A stretch of DNA of 64,000 nt from Pseudomonas bohemica. Its GTDB lineage: Bacteria; Pseudomonadota; Gammaproteobacteria; Pseudomonadales; Pseudomonadaceae. The DNA lies in contig NZ_NKHL01000115.1 in NCBI RefSeq assembly GCF_002934685.1, forward strand, positions 124,001 to 188,000, written 5' to 3'. The notes below the pieces were generated by a model. The model was not told where the DNA came from. It saw only the letters and a program-made list of their open reading frames with translations, and did not search any database. This document shows, piece after piece, positions 38,329 to 47,654 of the stretch (within the stretch, counting starts at the first letter, position 1; each line of letters opens with the position of its first letter). Position numbers and translations under genes: made by a program.

Positions 38329-39552
38329 ATGAAGATGGAAAAGGCCCACTCAACCACTCACCACCCCGCACCTCAAATCCAATCCCACAACACCAGATGG
38401 GGCATCGTGTCAGGGTTTTCCGCGAGTCTTGTCGGCATTGGGCTGGCGCGGTTTGCATATACACCGTTGCTGCCGGCGATCGTCGATGCAGACTGGTTCG
38501 ATTCGTCGAAAGCGGCGTATCTGGGCGCAGCGAATCTGGCGGGGTATCTGGTGGGTGCCTTGGCGGGTCAGGTAATGGCTCAGAAGTCGTCTACGGCGTT
38601 GACGTTGAGAGCCATGATGCTGCTGGCGAGCGTGGCATTTCTGGCCTGTGCTTTTCCGGTCTCCTACCTGTGGTTCTTTTTCTGGCGTCTGCTCTCGGGG
38701 ATTTCGGGAGGCGCTTTGATGGTGCTCGCCGCGCCTGCGGTGTTGGCGTACGTCTCGCCGTCGAAAAGAGGCTTGGCGGGTGGGGTGATTTTTATGGGTG
38801 TGGGGGTCGGTATCGCGGCGTCGGGCACGCTGGTCCCGCTGTTGTTGCAACAGGGTCTGCGGCAGACGTGGCTGGGCCTGGGTGTGATTTCCCTATTGTT
38901 TACCGCGATTGCCTGGAAGGGTTGGCCGAAGCAGGCGGCCGCGCCAGCGCAGGCGAGCCAGCATCCGCGCAAATCGAAGAATCACACGCTAAAAGCCCTG
39001 TATGCCGAGTACGCGCTGAACGCGGCGGGCTGGGTGCCGCACATGATTTTTCTTGTGGCGTTCGTTGCTCATGGATTGGGCAAAGGGCTTGAGGTTGGGG
39101 CACAGTATTGGGTGCTGTTCGGCGTCGGGGCGACCTTGGGACCGTTGCTGGCCGGGGTGCTGGCGGATCGGGTAGGTTTCGGGCTCGCACTGCGCCTATC
39201 GTTCATTCTGGAGGGAATGTGCGTGTGCATTCCGGCGCTCGGTGTTGGCACCCCATGGTTGATAATGTCGAGCATTGTGGTCGGCGCGTTCGTGACCGGG
39301 ACGGTGCCATTGGTGCTCGGCCGGGTTCAGGAATTACTGGCGCATCACCCGGTTCAGCAAAGCGCCGCATGGCGCAAGGCAACGGTTGGTTTTGCGCTGT
39401 TCCAGGCGACGGCGGCGTACGGGTTTTCGTATCTGTTTTCGTTCAGTGGCGGCAATTATGGGCTGCTGTTCATGATCGGCACCGGGGCAATCGCGTTGGC
39501 TTTTCTGATCGACCTGGTTGCAGCAAAGCATTCGGACAAGTCCGCCGCCTGA
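38329..39552 (+). CDS. MFS transporter of the YbfB/YjiJ family
   Basis: This 407-residue protein has about 12 transmembrane segments. The YbfB family start (WGIVSGFSASLVGIGLARFAYTPLLPAIV) is clear, and a charged loop occurs near the middle (RKSKNHTLKALYAEYALNAAG). The substrate is unknown. It ends 1 bp before the stop of a convergent LysR gene, which may or may not regulate it. A second start two codons later is possible. Confidence 0.85.
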   Translation: MKMEKAHSTTHHPAPQIQSHNTRWGIVSGFSASLVGIGLARFAYTPLLPAIVDADWFDSSKAAYLGAANLAGYLVGALAGQVMAQKSSTALTLRAMMLLASVAFLACAFPVSYLWFFFWRLLSGISGGALMVLAAPAVLAYVSPSKRGLAGGVIFMGVGVGIAASGTLVPLLLQQGLRQTWLGLGVISLLFTAIAWKGWPKQAAAPAQASQHPRKSKNHTLKALYAEYALNAAGWVPHMIFLVAFVAHGLGKGLEVGAQYWVLFGVGATLGPLLAGVLADRVGFGLALRLSFILEGMCVCIPALGVGTPWLIMSSIVVGAFVTGTVPLVLGRVQELLAHHPVQQSAAWRKATVGFALFQATAAYGFSYLFSFSGGNYGLLFMIGTGAIALAFLIDLVAAKHSDKSAA

Positions 39553-39553
39553 C

Positions 39554-40453
39554 TCAAGCCAGCTGCCTGACGTTAAGGGACCGGGCCTCGCTTTCTGCAT
39601 GCACGCTGTCGAGAAAGGTCGCCAGGGCACTGGAGAAATGGCCATCGATGCGTCGCACGAAAACCGTTTCGACCTGGGCAAACACCGACGGGATTTCGTG
39701 AACGGCGATCAGTCCTTCCCGCCAGGCAGTGGCGACGACGCCTCTGGGCAGCAGCGTGACGCCGACACCCGCCGAGACACAGGCGATGATTGCATCGATA
39801 GATCCGAACTCCAGCGGCTCGGGTGCGAGCATACCCAAGCTCGCCAACAGCGCATCCAGACGCTGACGATAAGAACAGCCCACGCGAAACACCACAGTCT
39901 TCAGCTGAGTAATCGCCTTTACCGCTTCCAGCGCGCGAACGGCGCGGGAGGTCACCAGGACCAGTTCTTCATGGAACACGGTTTCGACTTGCAACTCGGG
40001 ATGGCTGACGGGCCCGGCGACGAACGCGCCTTCGAGCTTACACTCGACAACCCCCTGAATCAGGCTGCTGGTGGTGCCGGTGCGTACCAGGGGGCGAACG
40101 TCGGGGTATGCTTGGGCGAAGCGCGCGATCAGCAGCGGCAGGCGAAGTGCGAGCGTGGTTTCCAAGGTGCCGATTTCCAGCACGCCAGAGGGTTTCCCAT
40201 CATCGCGGGCAGCGGCCGATGCGTCTGAAAGGAGTTTGGAGAGCCTTGCGGCGTAAGGCAGGACGCGTCTGCCGGCCGGGGTGATCTGCACGCCCTTTGC
40301 GCTGCGCTGAAACAATGAAACACCGAGTTCGTCTTCCAGCGAGCGGATCCTCGAGGAGACATTGGACTGCACCGTATTAAGCTCAACGGCGGCTTTGTTC
40401 ATGCTGCCGTGCCGGGCTACGGCGTCGATGACTTTGAGATCGATCACGTCCAT
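39554..40453 (-). CDS. LysR family transcriptional regulator
   Basis: This 299-residue regulator has an N-terminal helix-turn-helix (MNKAAVELNTVQSNVSSRIR) and LGVSLFQRSAKGVQITPAGRR. A periplasmic-binding-like ligand domain follows (GVLEIGTLETTLALRLP). The chosen start MDVIDLKVIDAV is conserved for the family; an upstream frame would add 24 residues across two palindromes. It converges with the MFS gene. Confidence 0.92.
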   Translation of the reverse strand: MDVIDLKVIDAVARHGSMNKAAVELNTVQSNVSSRIRSLEDELGVSLFQRSAKGVQITPAGRRVLPYAARLSKLLSDASAAARDDGKPSGVLEIGTLETTLALRLPLLIARFAQAYPDVRPLVRTGTTSSLIQGVVECKLEGAFVAGPVSHPELQVETVFHEELVLVTSRAVRALEAVKAITQLKTVVFRVGCSYRQRLDALLASLGMLAPEPLEFGSIDAIIACVSAGVGVTLLPRGVVATAWREGLIAVHEIPSVFAQVETVFVRRIDGHFSSALATFLDSVHAESEARSLNVRQLA

Positions 40454-40464
40454 TGCTATACCTG

Positions 40465-40500
40465 CTATTTCAAATAGTGATGACCAGCCTGGCTGGTCAT
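40465..40500. promoter_or_regulatory. Two adjacent palindromes directly before the LysR start
   Basis: CTATTT-C-AAATAG (40465-40477) and ATGACCAGCC-T-GGCTGGTCAT (40480-40500) are perfect palindromes 12 and 27 bp from the LysR start codon. The second is followed on the plus strand by TTCTTTTTG, so it could also be a terminator in that direction, although no plus-strand gene precedes it. An autoregulatory operator is the simplest reading. Confidence 0.5.
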
Positions 40501-40709
40501 TTCTTTTTGAGATTAAGCCTGGCAATGATCAATCACAAGACTACGCGTGCGCCTGGCATTTGGGCCGGACGCACGCGCATTCGTTTTGCAGGCATCAGAT
40601 CAGAACAGGTAAAGGCAGGTGACAACCCAGGCGCTGCGCTTGGCGCGCCGTCATCAGTATCGCTCTTCACGGCAACCGACAGCGGCAAGGCCTGCGTGGC
40701 GTCTGTGGC

Positions 40710-40952
40710 TCAATGCCTGGTTTTCGCGTTCACATCAGGCACGTTCTTCTGCGCCGATGTGTCACCACCTGCCGCTCTCATCGCCGTACGCTCCTTATAA
40801 GCAGGAAGTGACGCAGCAAATGCCATGGCCTCCTCGCGCGTCTGGAACGAACCAAGTCGGTCGTGATGGGTACAGACCCGCCATGGGCCGTTGTTGACGT
40901 TGATCACGTCGTAGCCATTGAGATGCGTTTTGCTGAGCATCGCGTTGTGCAT
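40710..40952 (-). CDS. Small hypothetical protein (DUF2188-like)
   Basis: This is an 80-residue product starting MHNAMLSKTH behind a strong GGGGAGG site. The core NGYDVINVNNGPWRVCTHHDRLGSFQTREEA and AFAASLPAYKE pattern resembles DUF2188-type small beta-alpha proteins (a strand, then Trp-rich, then AA...A). Function is unknown. It may share a transcript with the LysR gene, but a 256-bp gap separates them. Confidence 0.65.
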   Translation of the reverse strand: MHNAMLSKTHLNGYDVINVNNGPWRVCTHHDRLGSFQTREEAMAFAASLPAYKERTAMRAAGGDTSAQKNVPDVNAKTRH

Positions 40953-41051
40953 GGGTACCTCCCCTCTCATTAAAGAGAGTGTTATGGGTTGTTTCCTCGA
41001 AAACCTTACACCCGATAACGGTCATGTGAATGACCGGTGGACAGAAGGTAC

Positions 41052-41279
41052 TCAAGGTTTCAGAGGTATTTCTTCGTCTTTCTCGGACAGGCTTTTGCCG
41101 TCGTCCGGGTGTTTCCAGGTCTGGGGCGGCGGGGTTTCGGGATCCTCGTCCGCAGAGTTTTCGACCCGCTGGAACTCTTGCGCCTGACGCTCGGCAACGC
41201 GGCCGCGCGTGGTTTCCATGGGATTTGGATTGGGGCCGGGGCTTTGCGCGGCGGGGGTATTCACTGGCTCGGTTGTCAT
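41052..41279 (-). CDS. Small hydrophilic hypothetical protein
   Basis: The 75-residue frame starts MTTEPVNTPAAQS after GAGAGG. It is rich in Pro, Glu and Lys and probably unstructured (EDPETPPPQTWKHPDDGKSLSEKDEEIPLKP). No family is recognised. Coding is supported only by the ribosome site and frame length. An in-frame GTG two codons upstream is possible. Confidence 0.5.
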   Translation of the reverse strand: MTTEPVNTPAAQSPGPNPNPMETTRGRVAERQAQEFQRVENSADEDPETPPPQTWKHPDDGKSLSEKDEEIPLKP

Positions 41280-41460
41280 ATGCACCTCTCAGCGAACCGG
41301 ATTTTAGGGTTCATGGATTAGAGAAGGAGGTGTCCCACGGGTTCGAAATATCTGCCGGGCGGTGGATCGCAGGACGTGTCGTTGACAAGCCCAGCCCGTG
41401 TTTCTATAAGTCCACTGCGTTCTGGCCTCGGTCAGTACCTTCACCTGAAAGCGAAGCGAG

Positions 41461-42495
41461 ATGATGGAATTCACTGACTTTGATACCGAACTTGCCGACT
41501 GGAACCTGCTGCAGACGACCCACCCCTGCTCCGGGTTGCTGTTGGGCAATGGCGCAAGCCTGGCGGTTTGGAAAAACTTCGCCTACGACTCGCTGTTCGA
41601 ACTGGCGCAAACCACTCGCAACAAGCCGCTGAGCCCGACCGAGCTTGCGCTGTTCAAGTCGATGGACACCGAGAACTTCGAGCCGGTGCTCAGCGGCTTG
41701 AAGGTTGCGATGCGGGTGAATGCAGCATTGACCATCAGTTCCTCGTCGCCGCGCAATCGCTATTTCGCCATCAAGGAAGCCTTGATTCATGGCATCCGCT
41801 CGGCGCACATTCCCTGGCGATTGATGGAGGCGTCGAGCATCGCCCACATCAGCAAAGCGCTGAGCCAGTACGCGACGGTCTATTCGACCAATTACGATCT
41901 GCTTGCCTACTGGGCCGTGATGCACGGTGCGCAGCCGTTCGACGATCTGTTCGACGAAGATGCTGAATTCAACCTGCATCGCACCGCTAGTCACGCGACG
42001 CGCATCCTTTATCTGCACGGCGGCATGCATCTGGTGAAAAACTTCGACGGTACTGCGCGCAAGCTGCAGTCATCGGCAAGCACTCTGCTGGGCAGTTTCG
42101 CCGTCAACGCGCTGGAAGATGTTCCGCTGTTCGTCTGCGAAGGCCGCAGCGAGGACAAGATGAAGATCATCCGCAGCTCGGACTACTTGTCGTTCTGCCA
42201 TGCGCAGCTGGCACAGCACCAGGGTGCCCTGTGTGTCTTTGGCCACGGGCTGGGTAAACAGGATCGACATATTCTGAACGCCGTGCTCCAGGCGCGACCG
42301 AAGACGCTGGCCATCTCCGTTCTGCCCCGTAGCGAAGCGTTCATTCAGCACCGCAAGCGACATTACAGCGCGCTGTTCGAGGGGCAGAATATCGAGCTGA
42401 AGTTCTTCGATGCTACGACCCATCCGCTCGGGGATCCGACGTTGTCAGTATCGGTGGCGCGATTGAAGGAGACGGTGGAGCAGAAGAAGGGTTGA
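41461..42495 (+). CDS. DUF4917 protein with SIR2-like motifs
   Basis: The 344-residue cytoplasmic protein contains LLLGNGASLAVW near residue 27, VYSTNYDLLAYWAVMHG in the middle, ILYLHGGMHLV further on and LCVFGHGLGKQDRHIL near the end. The order GNGAS ... STNYD ... LHGG ... FGHG resembles SIR2/NADase-like folds. No transmembrane, helicase or partner gene is adjacent. It could be an NAD-binding or defence protein, but that is inference; the family function is undefined. Confidence 0.75.
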   Translation: MMEFTDFDTELADWNLLQTTHPCSGLLLGNGASLAVWKNFAYDSLFELAQTTRNKPLSPTELALFKSMDTENFEPVLSGLKVAMRVNAALTISSSSPRNRYFAIKEALIHGIRSAHIPWRLMEASSIAHISKALSQYATVYSTNYDLLAYWAVMHGAQPFDDLFDEDAEFNLHRTASHATRILYLHGGMHLVKNFDGTARKLQSSASTLLGSFAVNALEDVPLFVCEGRSEDKMKIIRSSDYLSFCHAQLAQHQGALCVFGHGLGKQDRHILNAVLQARPKTLAISVLPRSEAFIQHRKRHYSALFEGQNIELKFFDATTHPLGDPTLSVSVARLKETVEQKKG

Positions 42496-42511
42496 GCCCT
42501 CCACTTATAGC

Positions 42512-42534
42512 AAAGCCGCGTGAAGGCGGCTTTT
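42512..42534 (+). terminator. Terminator-like hairpin after the DUF4917 gene
   Basis: AAAGCCGC and GCGGCTTT form an 8-bp stem around a six-base loop followed by TTTAT, 16 bp past the stop. Confidence 0.7.
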
Positions 42535-42648
42535 ATCGGCAACTGGCAGAACTTGCATCGCCCGGCTGCGCTGCCGGATCAACCTCAATCGAAGAACCCA
42601 GACTCCTTTCAGCTTTCTGACGCTTCCAATCTTCCCAACCCACCGTTT

Positions 42649-42879
42649 TTACTCGTTACTTTCCGCCAACGCCCCCACCACGACCTTGTCGCGCCCCGCT
42701 GTCTTGCTGACGTCGGAAGTCGCCGATTCAGTCGACAGCCGGACGCTGCTGAGGGAAGCAAGACGCTCGCTGCTGGTCGATCTGACCACGCTCGTCGACC
42801 ACTGAGCCGCTACGGTCGCCAGCCACGCGAAAACGAACACAACGACACCTTGCAACGCCCACTTTCCAATGACCGACAT
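42649..42879 (-). CDS. Small single-pass membrane protein
   Basis: This is a 76-residue product starting MSVIGKWALQGVVVFVFAW after an AGGAG site. It has one N-terminal transmembrane segment and a Ser/Thr-rich basic tail (STSVVRSTSSERLASLSSVRL). No family is recognised. It converges with the DUF4917 gene and is divergent from the exporter gene. Confidence 0.6.
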   Translation of the reverse strand: MSVIGKWALQGVVVFVFAWLATVAAQWSTSVVRSTSSERLASLSSVRLSTESATSDVSKTAGRDKVVVGALAESNE

Positions 42880-43129
42880 GATAGTTCTCCTGGCTGAATG
42901 CGATGGCAGCAATTTGACCTTCAAACTGTTGCAGGAAGATGGCATTCAAGTTCCGCACCAACATCTGTGAGCAAATCACGCGTTGCAAAAAAATCCTCGG
43001 AAACGGCGTTTCCCCCCTGAAAGCAAAGTGTACGGTTGATTCTATCGGTAGCTGTTAAGGGGCATGTCCAGCAATCTGTGGCTGAATGAATGCCCTCTTT
43101 CCATCCATAACAACAAGGCACGATTGAAC

Positions 43130-44029
43130 ATGGCCTCTCGCGAAAATACCGGCATGGCCCTCGGACTGATCGGGGTGGTGATCTTCAGCCTGACCCTGCC
43201 CATGACCCGCATCGTCGTTCAGGAGATCCACCCACTGCTCAACGGTCTGGGCCGGGCGTTGTTCGCGGCGATTCCTGCGGCAGCGCTGTTGCTGTGGCGT
43301 CGCGAGAAGCGGCCAACCCGGGCGCAGTTCAAGGCGCTGATGGTCGTGGCACTGGGCGTGATCATCGGCTTTCCGGTGCTCTCAGCCTGGGCAATGAAAA
43401 CCCTGCCGGCTTCCCACGGCGCACTGGTCAACGGGCTGCAACCTTTGCTAGTGGCGATCTATGCGGCATGGTTGTCCCACGAACGTCCTTCCAGGGCATT
43501 CTGGCTATGTGCGGCAATGGGCAGCGTGTTGGTCCTTGGGTACGCACTGATCAGCGGCGCGGGCAATCTGCAGGCCGGTGACCTGCTGATGGTCGGTGCA
43601 GTGGCGGTGGGCGGACTGGGCTATGCCGAGGGCGGCAGGCTGGCGAAGCTGATGGGTGGCTGGCAGGTGATCTGCTGGGCACTGGTGCTTTCGGCTCCGG
43701 TGCTGATCATCCCGGTCGTTTATCTGGCCTCCCAGCACCAAGGGCCGATTTCCGCGAGCGCCTGGTGGGCGTTCGCATATGTCTCGCTGTTTTCCCAGTT
43801 CATCGGCTTCTTCGCCTGGTATGCAGGGCTGGCGTTGGGCGGGATCGCGCGGGTCAGTCAAATCCAGTTGGTGCAGTTGTTCTTCACCATGGCGTTTTCG
43901 GCGCTGTTCTTCGGCGAACATATCGACCCGATCACCTGGATCTTTGCCGCAGCGGTCGTGGTGACGCTGGCCATCGGCCGCAAGACTGCAGTCATCGCCC
44001 CCAAGCCCGTCGTGGCAACGCGGACCTAA
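43130..44029 (+). CDS. DMT family (EamA) transporter
   Basis: This 299-residue protein has about ten transmembrane segments in two EamA halves (ALGLIGVVIFSLTLPMTRIVV and ISASAWWAFAYVSLFSQFIGFFAWY with FFGEHIDPITW). Such proteins export metabolites or amino acids. The substrate is unknown. The start MASRENTGMA is preferred because upstream codons are not hydrophobic. It ends overlapping a convergent gene by 4 bp. Confidence 0.88.
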   Translation: MASRENTGMALGLIGVVIFSLTLPMTRIVVQEIHPLLNGLGRALFAAIPAAALLLWRREKRPTRAQFKALMVVALGVIIGFPVLSAWAMKTLPASHGALVNGLQPLLVAIYAAWLSHERPSRAFWLCAAMGSVLVLGYALISGAGNLQAGDLLMVGAVAVGGLGYAEGGRLAKLMGGWQVICWALVLSAPVLIIPVVYLASQHQGPISASAWWAFAYVSLFSQFIGFFAWYAGLALGGIARVSQIQLVQLFFTMAFSALFFGEHIDPITWIFAAAVVVTLAIGRKTAVIAPKPVVATRT

Positions 44030-45243
44030 CCGAGAAGCCCATCTGCCTGAAGCAACGTCTCCAGGCACTGTTCCTGAATGTTGTAGAAGACTTTCAGTTC
44101 CTGGATCTTCGCCAGCAACTCGGCAGGATCGGCTGGTGTTGCACGTTTCACCGCCAGGATCATCTTGTTCTTGTTGGTGTGCTCCAACGAAATGAACTCG
44201 AACACCTTGGTCTCGTAACCGCAGGCTTCCAGCAGCAGCGCGCGCAAGGCATCGGTGACCATTTCCGCCTGCTGGCCCATGTGCAGACCATATTGCAGCA
44301 TCGGCTTGAGCAGCGTCGGGCTCTGGATCTGCAAACGTATCTGTTTGTGGCAGCACGGCGAGCACATGATGATCGAGGCCCCGGAACGAATACCGGTATG
44401 AATGGCGTAGTCCGTGGCGATATCGCATGCATGAAGCGCGATCATCACGTCAAGTTCACTGGGCGCCACCGAACGCACATCGCCGCATTTGAACACCAGC
44501 CCCGGATGCTCCAGCCGCCCCGCCGCGCTGTTGCACAGGGTGACCATGTCCTCACGCAGTTCGACGCCGGTCACATTGCCCTCGGCCTGCAGGGTGTTGC
44601 GCAGGTAGTCGTGAATGGCGAAAGTCAGATAGCCCTTGCCCGAGCCAAAGTCTGCGACGGTCACTGGCTTGTCGAGCTTGATGGGCGAAGTCGCCAGGGC
44701 GTGCGAAAACACTTCAATGAATTTATTGATCTGCTTCCACTTGCGCGACATGGCCGGAATCAGCTCATGCTGCTGGTTGGTCACGCCCAGATCGGTGAGG
44801 AATGGGCGGCTCAACTCCAGATAGCGTTTTTTCTCTCGATCATGCCCGGCCGAGGGCGCTTCACGCTCCTGCTGTGATTTATTGCGGAACAGCGTGCTTT
44901 TGCCCTTCTTGCCGAACTCCAGCTGCACTTCGTCGGTGAGCGAGAGCAAATGGGCGTTCTTGAAGGATTCGGGCAACAGACTGGCGATCAGCTCCTGTGC
45001 CTGGGCGAGGGGATGATTCTTGGTGATGTCGCGCGTCTTGTAGCGGTACACGAAGGACAGGCACGGCTGGTTCTTGATCGTGGTGGGCTTGATGATGATC
45101 CGCTGCAGCTCCGCTTCGCTGCCGACATATTTGGCCAGTACCAGCTTGATCAGCGAGTTCTGCGTCAGGCAGGTGTCGAGCAGGCTCAGGAACTGGGCGC
45201 GGTGATCCTGCGCTGACGGGGCGGCGGGTGCAGTGGCGGACAT
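44026..45243 (-). CDS. SAM-dependent methyltransferase (Methyltransf_32-like)
   Basis: This 405-residue protein has an N-terminal RNA-binding-like region and a C-terminal Rossmann methyltransferase. The SAM motif is VADFGSGKGYLTFAIHDYL, followed by VTGVELREDMV and ALHACDIATDYAIHTGIRSGA with a conserved MCSPCCHKQI segment. The Cys/His cluster and ALHACD...SPCCHK arrangement are known in Methyltransf_32 proteins. The substrate is not known; an RNA target is likely. Confidence 0.85.
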   Translation of the reverse strand: MSATAPAAPSAQDHRAQFLSLLDTCLTQNSLIKLVLAKYVGSEAELQRIIIKPTTIKNQPCLSFVYRYKTRDITKNHPLAQAQELIASLLPESFKNAHLLSLTDEVQLEFGKKGKSTLFRNKSQQEREAPSAGHDREKKRYLELSRPFLTDLGVTNQQHELIPAMSRKWKQINKFIEVFSHALATSPIKLDKPVTVADFGSGKGYLTFAIHDYLRNTLQAEGNVTGVELREDMVTLCNSAAGRLEHPGLVFKCGDVRSVAPSELDVMIALHACDIATDYAIHTGIRSGASIIMCSPCCHKQIRLQIQSPTLLKPMLQYGLHMGQQAEMVTDALRALLLEACGYETKVFEFISLEHTNKNKMILAVKRATPADPAELLAKIQELKVFYNIQEQCLETLLQADGLLG

Positions 45244-45351
45244 CGGGTGAAGCCTCGGGCAGCGGAAAATGCGAGGGCGATATTTTAGGCGGGTTGCGGG
45301 GTTGAGGTGGACATAAATATTTACTACCACAATCCCGTAGATCGGATTCCT

Positions 45352-45969
45352 TTACTCCAACACCACCAACCGATTCGGCAACTCATTGCGCGGCTGCGTC
45401 AGGGGTACCTGATTGCTCAGCACCTCGCCGCACGACCGGATGCAACCGAGAAACCCTTCGAGAATCCTGCCCTCGCTGACTTGTCGGGTGAACACGTCGA
45501 CCATTGATCGCCACACCATGTCGTCCACGTTACGGGCGATGCCGTCGTCGACGATGATTTCGACGTAGCGCTCGGCCTCGCTGACAAAGATCAACACACC
45601 AGTGCCGTTTACCGTCGCGTGGAGGTTCTGCTCCAGAAACTGCCGTCGCGCCAGGCTCCCGGCTCGCCAGTGCCGAACCGAAGCCGGGACCAGGCGCGTA
45701 CTGATCGCAGGGAGCCTGCACAACAGCGCCACCGCAATGAACGTCGCGATCTGGGTCAGCAGCAATTCATTGGCGTTGAGCCAGCCAGGATAAAAATTGA
45801 TCAGCCCCGGCATTAACAGCGCCACCAAGCCGGCCCAGATCAACGGCGCGTAAGCGTAGTCATCGGCGCTGGCCGCCAGCACTGTCACCAGTTCGGCGTC
45901 GGTACTACGCTCGACGGCTTCGATGGCCTGGGCCACCTGTCGCTGTTCGTCTTCAGTGAGTAATGCCAT
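45352..45969 (-). CDS. TPM domain protein, second TPM gene
   Basis: This 205-residue protein has a TPM-type fold (TDAELVTVLAASADDYAYAPLIW at the start, then FVSEAERYVEIIVDDGIARNV and MVDVFTRQVSEGRILEGFLGCI). Two hydrophobic stretches (LIWAGLVALLMPGLI, IATFIAVALLCRL) indicate membrane location. It lies 27 bp after another TPM gene and is probably cotranscribed in a lemA-TPM-TPM unit. Function is unknown. Confidence 0.85.
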   Translation of the reverse strand: MALLTEDEQRQVAQAIEAVERSTDAELVTVLAASADDYAYAPLIWAGLVALLMPGLINFYPGWLNANELLLTQIATFIAVALLCRLPAISTRLVPASVRHWRAGSLARRQFLEQNLHATVNGTGVLIFVSEAERYVEIIVDDGIARNVDDMVWRSMVDVFTRQVSEGRILEGFLGCIRSCGEVLSNQVPLTQPRNELPNRLVVLE

Positions 45970-45996
45970 TGTTACATCCCTTATTGAGCCATCGAC

Positions 45997-46749
45997 TTAC
46001 CAGCCACCAGAGGCACCGCCGCCGCCAAAACTGCCACCGCCACCGCTCATGCCGCCTGAACGCGACCCGCCCGAGCCAAAGCCGCCCGAGCTTCCGACGC
46101 CTCCAGAACCTCCCGAGCCGATGAAGCCGATGCCGCCGCCCCAGCGCACGCTGATGTATGCAGCGACAACGAACAGCACGAGAAACAGCAGGCTCATCCG
46201 CCAGTCAGTGACATCATCCCCTCCCGACGCCCCGATCACTGGCTCGGCCAACGGATCGCCACCAAGCACCTGCACAATCGCCTCGGTGCCTTTATTAATG
46301 CCGCCGACGAAATCGCCCTGCTTGAATGACGGGATGATGATCTGATTGACGATCACCGAAGACTGCGCATCCGTGAGGCGATCTTCCAGGCCGTAGCCCA
46401 CTTCGATGCGTACCTTGCGCTCTTCCCTGGCGATGATCAGCAGCGCGCCGTTGTCCTTGCCCTGCTGACCGATGCCCCAAAAGCGCCCGAGCTGGTAGCC
46501 ATAGTCCTCGATCGTGCTGCCTTGCAGATTGGGCACGGTGACCACCACGACCTGCTCGGTAGTCAGCTCCTCGTGAGCCCGAAGCATCTGCGCCAGATGC
46601 TCCCGGCTCGGGTTGTCGATCATATCGGCGGTATCGACCACCCGGCCGCTCAACGCCGGAAACTTAAGCTCGGCGTAGGCCATCTGCGAGAACACAGCGA
46701 CCCACATCGCCAGAAACGCGACTATCGCTCCCCGCCGCGCGCCGGTCAT
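45997..46749 (-). CDS. TPM domain protein with Gly-rich tail
   Basis: This 250-residue protein has a signal peptide (MTGARRGAIVAFLAMWVAVFSQMAYA). A TPM domain follows (LKFPALSGRVVDTADMIDN, QVVVVTVPNLQGSTIEDYGYQLGRFWGIGQQGKDNGALLIIA in successive blocks). Next are a transmembrane segment (LLFLVLFVVAAYISVRW) and a Gly-Ser-rich tail (GGSGGVGSSGGFGSGGS). It abuts lemA by one shared base and probably works with it at the membrane. Confidence 0.88.
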   Translation of the reverse strand: MTGARRGAIVAFLAMWVAVFSQMAYAELKFPALSGRVVDTADMIDNPSREHLAQMLRAHEELTTEQVVVVTVPNLQGSTIEDYGYQLGRFWGIGQQGKDNGALLIIAREERKVRIEVGYGLEDRLTDAQSSVIVNQIIIPSFKQGDFVGGINKGTEAIVQVLGGDPLAEPVIGASGGDDVTDWRMSLLFLVLFVVAAYISVRWGGGIGFIGSGGSGGVGSSGGFGSGGSRSGGMSGGGGSFGGGGASGGW

Positions 46750-47372
46750 CAGAACTTCACTTCCGGAGCCTTGTCGGCGCCAGCGGCGGTGGCTTCGAAG
46801 TTAGGGCGAATCGGCAGATCGCTGTACATCACCGAATGCCAGAGGCGACCGGGGAACGTGCGTATTTCCGTGTTGTATTTCTCCACCGCGGCGATGAAGT
46901 CACGACGGGCGACGGCGATCCGGTTTTCCGTGCCCTCGAGCTGCGACTGCAATGAAAGGAAATTCTGGTTGGATTTCAAATCCGGGTAGCGCTCTGATAC
47001 CACCATCAAGCGGCTCAAGGCGCCGGTAAGCTGGCCTTGTGCATCCTGGAACTGCTTGAGCTTGGCCGCATCGTTCAAGGTGCTGGCATCGACCTGAATC
47101 GACGTGGCCTTGGCGCGCGCCTCGATGACTGCAGTCAGGGTCTCCTGCTCCTGTTTGGCGTAGCCCTTCACGGTTTCCACCAGATTGGGAATAAGGTCTG
47201 CCCGACGCTGATACTGGTTCTGCACCTGTGCCCAGGCCGCTTTGACCTGCTCGTCGTAGGTAGGGATATTGTTGATGCCGCAACCGGACAACAACGTGCT
47301 CAGCAGCATCAGCAGTGTCAGTGACAAATTGTAACGACTGCCCCGAATGTGCCCGTAACGCTCTATTTGCAT
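46749..47372 (-). CDS. LemA family lipoprotein
   Basis: This 207-residue LemA protein has an N-terminal lipoprotein signal (LTLLMLLSTLLSGC) and the family helices (YDEQVKAAWAQVQNQYQRRADLIPNLVETVKGYA, in two blocks). It is the first gene of the lemA-TPM-TPM unit. The role is unclear; LemA is a helical, membrane-linked protein. Confidence 0.9.
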   Translation of the reverse strand: MQIERYGHIRGSRYNLSLTLLMLLSTLLSGCGINNIPTYDEQVKAAWAQVQNQYQRRADLIPNLVETVKGYAKQEQETLTAVIEARAKATSIQVDASTLNDAAKLKQFQDAQGQLTGALSRLMVVSERYPDLKSNQNFLSLQSQLEGTENRIAVARRDFIAAVEKYNTEIRTFPGRLWHSVMYSDLPIRPNFEATAAGADKAPEVKF

Positions 47373-47654
47373 GGCCTGCGCACTCCTTTGTGTTCTTTAG
47401 TGGTCGTCCCGTCAGACATGACTTTAGCCAAATTGGACGATCCCCGGCATAATCTCGGCCCATTACGTCGCCAGGCTCTGGATTGCCCAGCCGCAATCGG
47501 ATAAAACTCGCTGCGCTACTGATGCCCGAAAGCGTCGGGAGTTCAGCGACCACCTCGTCCTGGTGACAATAAAAACCAAAGGTTTCACACCAAAAAACAA
47601 AGGCCGCCCGGTATTTCGCGCGAGTTGCCGGCCAACGCCTTGAGAAAATCATTC

